Made by a program: the position numbers and the translations under genes. Below, one piece after another: positions 59,858-64,000 of a stretch of DNA of 64,000 nucleotides (position 1 is its first letter; every line of letters begins with the position of its first letter). The notes under the pieces are model-generated. The model was given only the letters and a program-made list of their open reading frames with translations, was not told the origin of the DNA and ran no database searches. Origin of the DNA: JAHFTW01 sp038046785 (GTDB lineage: Archaea > Thermoplasmatota > E2 > JACPAO01 > JAHFTW01); contig JBBSVM010000003.1 of the NCBI GenBank assembly GCA_038046785.1, forward strand, positions 186,001-250,000, in the 5' to 3' direction.

Positions 59858-60516
59858 AGCCGCCCGTGGACATGGCCTACCTGCACTTCGACGAGTCGGG
59901 CGCTGTTCCCGCCATCAAGTTCGCCCGCATCGCCGTCAGCATGGGCCTCCCCATCCTCGCGGCCCGCAACGAGCAGGGCGTCGTCGTCGCCACCGTCAAC
60001 CGCGAGGGCGCCCAGCTCTTCACCGGCGCCGACAAGGTCATCCGCGTCAGCAAGGACTGCGTCGTCCTCGTCACCGGCCACGGCGGCGACACGAACCAGA
60101 TTCGCCAGACGCTGCGTGACCTCGCCGTGAACCACAAATTCCTGCTCGGCAGCGAAGTCTCCCCCAAGGAGGTCAGCCTCGCGCTCTCGGACTACCTGCA
60201 CCAGCTTGGCATGAGCTACCGCCGCCCGCTCGGTGTCGGCATCATCGTCGCCGGCTTCGACCGCTACGGCCAGACCCCCGTCATCTACCACTGCGACGTC
60301 GACGGCAACGCCACCGACCGCGTCGGCATCGCTCTCGGCAAGGGCGCCTCCGAGGCAGAGCATGTCCTCGCCGACGCCATCAAGTCGAAGAAGCCGCTCG
60401 AAGCCGCCCTGAAAGCGGCCGCCGAGGCGACCATCAAGGGCATGAAGGAAGGCAGCGTCGATTTGGCCTCGCAGAGCTTCCGCGTCGATGTGGAAGTCCT
60501 GAAGCCCTCGAAGTAG
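59854..60516 (+). CDS. psmA: Divergent proteasome alpha subunit
   Basis: 220 residues with a GTG start, overlapping psmB (GTGA). YRRPLGVGIIVAGFD, the alpha-subunit region, and the core ARIAVSMGLPILAARNEQGVVVATV identify it. The usual N terminus with YDRAITxFSPDGRxxQVEYA is only loosely matched (DMAYLHFDESGAVPAIKFAR): the YDR gate motif is missing. No catalytic threonine is at the N terminus. It should form the outer rings with the adjacent beta. Archaeal psmA and psmB are often unlinked; a tight beta-alpha pair is unusual. Confidence 0.78.
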   Translation: MKPPVDMAYLHFDESGAVPAIKFARIAVSMGLPILAARNEQGVVVATVNREGAQLFTGADKVIRVSKDCVVLVTGHGGDTNQIRQTLRDLAVNHKFLLGSEVSPKEVSLALSDYLHQLGMSYRRPLGVGIIVAGFDRYGQTPVIYHCDVDGNATDRVGIALGKGASEAEHVLADAIKSKKPLEAALKAAAEATIKGMKEGSVDLASQSFRVDVEVLKPSK

Positions 60517-60526
60517 CGCCCTTCTT

Positions 60527-60599
60527 TGTCGCAGATGACGCAGATTTCTCAGATTGTTCCGGTTGTACGGAATCTGAGAAATCTGCGTCATCTGCGACA
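60527..60599. repeat. Perfect 29-bp inverted repeat of 9-nt units after psmA
   Basis: Arms at 60527-60555 and 60571-60599 are exact inverted copies separated by 15 bases. Each arm is made of units CGCAGATGA, CGCAGATTT and CTCAGATTG, the same unit type as the repeats at 14214-14273 and around the GxxExxY gene at 19184-19724. It begins 11 bases after the psmA stop. It could end transcription or stabilise the mRNA, but its likeness to the other two sites suggests a dispersed repeat element. Confidence 0.85.
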
Positions 60600-60650
60600 G
60601 GTCGTATCGCTTCGCAAGCCTGAAGGGCGCCTCCCGGAGTGGGCACTCCC

Positions 60651-61310
60651 ATGCAAGAGGGCATCGGGCGGGGCGGCTATCGCATCCTCGCCATCGTCTT
60701 CCTGGTCGTCGGCCTGCTCGGCATCGCCGCGTTCGCCGTCGCCTACACCCGCAACAGTGCCGCCGCGTTTGCGCTTGGCTGCGGCCTGGTCGGCGCCGCT
60801 CTCATCGTTCTCTTCGCCATCGCTTTGCGCGGCGTGTCGGGACGCACTGCGTCCTCGAACGCTCCGGCTCCCGGACCCGCCGGGGCGCCGCGCCCAGTGC
60901 GCGACCTGAACGTGGAATACCTCGATGCCGAGGCGGACGCGGAGTCCGAACCGGAGCCGCCTGCCCGTCGCGCGCGCGGCGCCGTGCCGGCTCCGCCCAA
61001 CCGCAACCTTACCCAGGACACGAAGGGCTGGCCGAGCCGCAAGGGGCCGACCGGTGTGACGCGCGGCGAAGCGCGCAAAGGCCCTGTCGAGTTCGCCTCC
61101 GTCGAGGCGGTCGCCGTGCCGCGCGCCAGCCTGCGCGCCCCCAGCGAGCCCCCCACCGTCTTGGCGCGCGAAGTGGCGCGCAACGCCAAAACGCCCGAGG
61201 GGATGGCGAAGGGAGCGTGCGGAACCTGCAACGCCATCCTCCTCGCCCCCAAGGTGCGGCCGCTCAAACTGCGCTGCCCCGCCTGCCAGAAAGTTACGCT
61301 GGTGGCGTGA
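60651..61310 (+). CDS. Membrane protein with C-terminal zinc ribbon
   Basis: 219 residues from the ATG at 60651 (a GTG at 60639 would add four). Two N-terminal transmembrane helices (YRILAIVFLVVGLLGIAAF and AFALGCGLVGAALIVLFAI) are followed by a Pro/Glu/Arg-rich disordered linker, then a C-terminal CGTC and CPAC zinc ribbon (GACGTCNAILLAPKV, LRCPACQKVTL). The zinc ribbon should be cytoplasmic. Function unknown; such arrangements often recruit partner proteins to the membrane. Confidence 0.72.
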   Translation: MQEGIGRGGYRILAIVFLVVGLLGIAAFAVAYTRNSAAAFALGCGLVGAALIVLFAIALRGVSGRTASSNAPAPGPAGAPRPVRDLNVEYLDAEADAESEPEPPARRARGAVPAPPNRNLTQDTKGWPSRKGPTGVTRGEARKGPVEFASVEAVAVPRASLRAPSEPPTVLAREVARNAKTPEGMAKGACGTCNAILLAPKVRPLKLRCPACQKVTLVA

Positions 61311-61348
61311 AGCGTCGCGGCTAAACCGGCCCGCCGACTCGCCCACCT

Positions 61349-63109
61349 GTGCCCCCCCAAGTCCAGGTCGCCTTCGACGTCACCCGCCCCGAAACGCATC
61401 TGGTGCGCGTCACGCTCAACTTCCCCGCCGCCCCGGGCAAGACGCGCACCTTCTCGATGCCGGCCTGGGTTCCGGGATCCTACAAAATTCGCGACTTCGG
61501 CCGGCACGTCCAGGACCTCACCGCCACGGTGGCGGGCAAGCGGGTCCCGGTGGAGCAGCCGACGAAGGATTCCTGGGCGGTGCCCGCTGCCGGGAAAGCG
61601 GTCACGCTCACCTACGATGTCTACTGCCGCGAACTCACCGTGGACACCAGCCATGTCACGAGCGACCACGCCCATCTCTTCCCAGCCACCTTGGTTCTCT
61701 ACGATGCTGCCAGCCGGCCGTTGCCGCACAAGGTGACGCTGCGCAAACCCAAGCCGTGGAGCCAATGGTCCGGCTTGGAGACCGCGCGGCTCGACGGCAC
61801 GTTCGCCGTGGCCGAGGACTACGACCATCTCATCGACTGCCCCATCGAGGTGGGACCGGCTGCCGACTACGCCGTGCGCCGCTTCACCGTGGCAGGAAAA
61901 CCCCATCGCCACGTCGTCTGGAAGGCTCCCGCCGGCGTCGATTGGGTCCGCGTGGACAAGGAGATGGCCGCCATCGCGAAGACGACCATTGCGGTCTGGG
62001 GCGAGGCTCCCTACGACCACTACACCTTCCTCAGCCACGTCGCAGAAGGGTACGGCGGCGGCCTCGAACACCGCAACTCAACGGTTCTCGGCATCGACCC
62101 GAGCCATCTGCTCTCAGACGAGAAACTGCAGACACGGTTCTACCCACTCGTCGCACACGAATTCTTCCACACTTGGAACGTCAAGCGCATTCTTCCCGCC
62201 GCCTTCCAGCCCTACCCGCTGCAGAGCGAGACCTACACGGACCTTCTCTGGCTCTTTGAGGGATTCACCAGCTACTACGAGCTGCCCCTCCTGCACCGCT
62301 CCAACGTGGTGGACGGCGCGTCGTGGGCCAAACTGGTGGGCGAAGACCTCGAGGGGTACCACAAGGCGCTCGGGCGCAAACGCATCAGCGTGGCACAGGC
62401 AAGTCGCCTCACTTGGACGCTGCTCTACCAGCCGCACGAGCACAACGTCAACCGCAACGTCAGCTACTACGCCAAAGGCATGTGGGTCGGGCTCTGCCTC
62501 GATGCCGAACTGCGCCGCCGCAAGGTGAAGGGTGGCCTCGACGCGGTGATGCGGCACATCTGGCGCAAGCATGGCAAGACCGGCGTGGGTCTCACCGATG
62601 ACGCGCTGCCCGACCTGGTCGAGCAGGCGACCGGCCTCAACCTCGGCGGCAAGATTGCACGCTGGGTGGACGGCACCGAGGAGCTTCCCATCGCCGCCGC
62701 CTTCCGCACGCTCGGCTGGACGATGAAGGCAGAGTGGAAGGATCCCAAGAAGAAGCTCGGCCTCGGCCTGGAGTTCAAGCCGGGGACGGCGCAGATTGCG
62801 CGCATCTGGGAGGACCGCCCAGCGGCGGGTGTTTTGCAGCCGGACGACGAGATTGTCGCCGCGCTCGGAACAAAATGGAATCCCGAGGCGTTCGCAGAGC
62901 GGGTCGCCAGCCGCAAGCCCGGCGACCGCGTCGAAATCGCCGCGTTCCGCGAAGGCCGTCTGCGCAGCTTCCAGGTCCCGCTCTCGGAATCCCCCAAAGA
63001 GACCTTCAAGCTCACGCCGACGAAGGGTTCCGCCGCAAAGCGCGCGCGCACGGCCTGGCTTGGCGAGGGCAAACCCAAACCCAAGAAGCCGGCCCGAAAG
63101 GGTCGCTGA
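61349..63109 (+). CDS. M61 family glycyl aminopeptidase with PDZ domain
   Basis: 586 residues with a GTG start. N-terminal beta-sandwich (MPAWVPGSYKIRDFGRHVQ), then the metallopeptidase domain with HEFFHTWNVKRI (HExxH zinc motif) and LLWLFEGFTSYYE (second ligand Glu). The C-terminal PDZ domain ends the protein (LGLEFKPGTAQIARIWEDRP, LQPDDEIVAAL). No signal peptide is visible, so it is probably cytoplasmic. It may degrade peptides produced by the proteasome. Confidence 0.9.
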   Translation: MPPQVQVAFDVTRPETHLVRVTLNFPAAPGKTRTFSMPAWVPGSYKIRDFGRHVQDLTATVAGKRVPVEQPTKDSWAVPAAGKAVTLTYDVYCRELTVDTSHVTSDHAHLFPATLVLYDAASRPLPHKVTLRKPKPWSQWSGLETARLDGTFAVAEDYDHLIDCPIEVGPAADYAVRRFTVAGKPHRHVVWKAPAGVDWVRVDKEMAAIAKTTIAVWGEAPYDHYTFLSHVAEGYGGGLEHRNSTVLGIDPSHLLSDEKLQTRFYPLVAHEFFHTWNVKRILPAAFQPYPLQSETYTDLLWLFEGFTSYYELPLLHRSNVVDGASWAKLVGEDLEGYHKALGRKRISVAQASRLTWTLLYQPHEHNVNRNVSYYAKGMWVGLCLDAELRRRKVKGGLDAVMRHIWRKHGKTGVGLTDDALPDLVEQATGLNLGGKIARWVDGTEELPIAAAFRTLGWTMKAEWKDPKKKLGLGLEFKPGTAQIARIWEDRPAAGVLQPDDEIVAALGTKWNPEAFAERVASRKPGDRVEIAAFREGRLRSFQVPLSESPKETFKLTPTKGSAAKRARTAWLGEGKPKPKKPARKGR

Positions 63110-63177
63110 ACGCTCTGCGGCAAACGGTTGCGGAAAATCGCCACAGCCCTTAAGTGAACGAGCGGCGCGGTTCGGTC

Positions 63178-63804
63178 GTGCGGTTCGCGATTGTCCCTCT
63201 CGCTCTGGCGCTCCTCCTGGCGGGCTGCGCATCGGTTCCGGCCGCACCGGTCGAGGCAGACACCGGTGCGGCGGGAAGCGTCGTCGCGTTGCGCGTCATC
63301 CCAGTCAACCACACCGTGAGCTGGAGCGGCAACTTGGGGGCCGAGCCGTGCGGCGTCCCAGGCACCACGACCTGCAGTCTCTTCGACGAGTCTTGGCGCC
63401 TCCTCGATTCCAACCTCCGCGACCCGAGCGTCCCGGAGCTCAACCCTGGCTTGGAAGCGCCGCCGATGGAGCGCACCGTGCACGACGCTGGCGCCCTGTT
63501 CTGGCGCCTCTCAGGCGAGTTGCGGCTGGAGTCTTCCACCGCGCGCTCTGAGGTGAACCTGCGCGTTTTCGTCCTCGACGGCGACGGCGGGGAGGGCCGC
63601 GAGGCGCTCTTCGTGCACGGCACCGACCGCATCACCGTGGAGACGACCGACCTCTTCCTCGAGGAGGGCGAGCGCGACCTCCGATTCGTTCTGGAGTTGG
63701 CCGAGCAGGACGCCCGCACCCTCCTGGCCCCCGTCCGCGTGACCGGGGAGATTCTGGCACAGGCGTTCGTGGATGCCGGCGACGAGCCGGTGGTCCTGAG
63801 CTGA
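63178..63804 (+). CDS. Lipoprotein related to the one at 10830-11444
   Basis: 208 residues from a GTG at 63178 (MRFAIVPLALALLLAGC lipobox); a CTTAAG box 26 bases upstream fits this start better than the GTG at 63154. Two cysteines (PCGVPGTTTC) lie in the first third. ALFWRLSGELRLES and EVNLRVFVLDG parallel AVFWRIDATLSWQ and ELRVNLYALRL of the lipoprotein at 10830-11444. It is probably extracytoplasmic; function unknown. Confidence 0.7.
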   Translation: MRFAIVPLALALLLAGCASVPAAPVEADTGAAGSVVALRVIPVNHTVSWSGNLGAEPCGVPGTTTCSLFDESWRLLDSNLRDPSVPELNPGLEAPPMERTVHDAGALFWRLSGELRLESSTARSEVNLRVFVLDGDGGEGREALFVHGTDRITVETTDLFLEEGERDLRFVLELAEQDARTLLAPVRVTGEILAQAFVDAGDEPVVLS

Positions 63805-63863
63805 GCGGCCTCCCGCACATCCCCCTCAACAACCTTTTTGCCGCCGGGGGCGACCGTGGAGCC

Positions 63864-64000
63864 GTGACGGTTCCCGCCGGCATCGACTGGAGACCGTGGG
63901 AGGCCGCGACGTTTGCCACGGCCCAGCGTGAGCGCAAACCCATCTTCGTTAACGTCGCAGCGGGGTGGTGCCACTGGTGCCACGTCATGGACAAGGAGAC
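63864..64000 (+). CDS. DUF255/YyaL-like thioredoxin-domain protein, N-terminal part
   Basis: Only 45 codons are inside the window from a GTG at 63864. IDWRPWEAATFATAQRERKP and IFVNVAAGWCHWCHVMDKE match the thioredoxin-like N terminus of the large DUF255 (YyaL/spermatogenesis-associated) family, in which the WCHWCHVM motif is characteristic. The full protein should be about 600-700 residues with a six-hairpin glycosidase-like C-terminal part that lies outside the window. A CAACCTTTTTGCC tract lies upstream. Confidence 0.75.
   Translation, partial: MTVPAGIDWRPWEAATFATAQRERKPIFVNVAAGWCHWCHVMDKE

Noticed and set aside
60527..60599. Bacterial-type intrinsic terminator
   Set aside because: No T-run follows the hairpin, and archaeal termination does not depend on hairpins; the arm sequence matches a dispersed repeat instead.
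60519..60612. Frames translating to repeated ISQI / NLRNLRHLR strings across the hairpin
   Set aside because: The periodic peptide comes from the 9-base repeat of the inverted repeat itself and is not a protein.
1..64000. tRNA or rRNA genes
   Set aside because: I saw no T-loop GGTTCAAATC-like element in cloverleaf context and no rRNA sequence while reading; a covariance search could still find a tRNA I missed.

Overview
The window is high-GC archaeal DNA. Diagnostic genes are replication factor C large subunit, ribosomal proteins S17e and L21e, RNA polymerase subunit F (Rpb4), an archaeal-type alanyl-tRNA synthetase, the archaeosine enzymes ArcS and RaSEA, Pus10, archaeal D-aminoacyl-tRNA deacylase, an archaeal-type LonB, proteasome alpha and beta subunits and the archaeal riboflavin enzymes RibL and RibC. 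The L21e-rpoF-DUF655-ksgA-hemK order is typical of euryarchaeal lineages. A complete succinate dehydrogenase, citrate synthase and methylmalonyl-CoA mutase, together with about ten lipobox lipoproteins and several secreted peptidases, suggest a respiring heterotroph. My best guess, by inference only, is a GC-rich Thermoplasmatota lineage. I saw no rRNA, tRNA or CRISPR array. Many genes have an AT-rich TATA-like box about 26 bases before the chosen start, which points to widespread leaderless transcription, and GTG starts are common.

Layout. 1-12 kb: end of a LysK-like hydrolase, an oxidoreductase, a lipoprotein, citrate synthase, a glycerophosphodiesterase, methylmalonyl-CoA mutase large subunit, threonine aldolase, a CoA-disulfide-reductase-like flavoprotein and RFC large subunit. 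12-15.6 kb: S17e, then a riboflavin cluster ribB-ribL-ribC-ribH; the last gene carries a 286-residue disordered N-terminal extension. 15.6-17.6 kb: two surface proteins, one with a PGF-CTERM-like tail. 17.6-26.5 kb, minus strand: arcS-raSEA-pus10 (archaeosine and pseudouridine), L21e-rpoF-DUF655 and ksgA-hemK. A GxxExxY gene flanked by inverted repeats sits inside this conserved block. 26.6-30.4 kb: dtdA, an EamA transporter and a PIN-ATPase-KH protein. 30.5-45.3 kb: a long block of lipoproteins and surface proteins (beta-propeller-like, calcium-binding metzincin, S15 peptidase) surrounding a membrane LonB that lacks both residues of its proteolytic dyad. 45.4-48.9 kb: a 91-bp tandem repeat derived from the sdhB 3' end, then sdhB-A-D-C. 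49-64 kb: a methyltransferase, NTF2-like protein, MsrA, AlaRS, secreted hydrolase, DHH phosphoesterase, proteasome beta-alpha pair, a 29-bp perfect hairpin, M61 peptidase, a lipoprotein and the start of a DUF255 protein.

The most noteworthy signals are: (i) a family of inverted repeats built from 9-nt units of the type CRCMGATTN, present at three sites, one of which brackets the GxxExxY gene; (ii) the catalytically dead LonB; (iii) lumazine synthase fused to a long disordered region; (iv) an overlapping proteasome beta/alpha pair whose alpha lacks the usual gate motif; (v) the duplicated hairpin at the sdhB 3' end.
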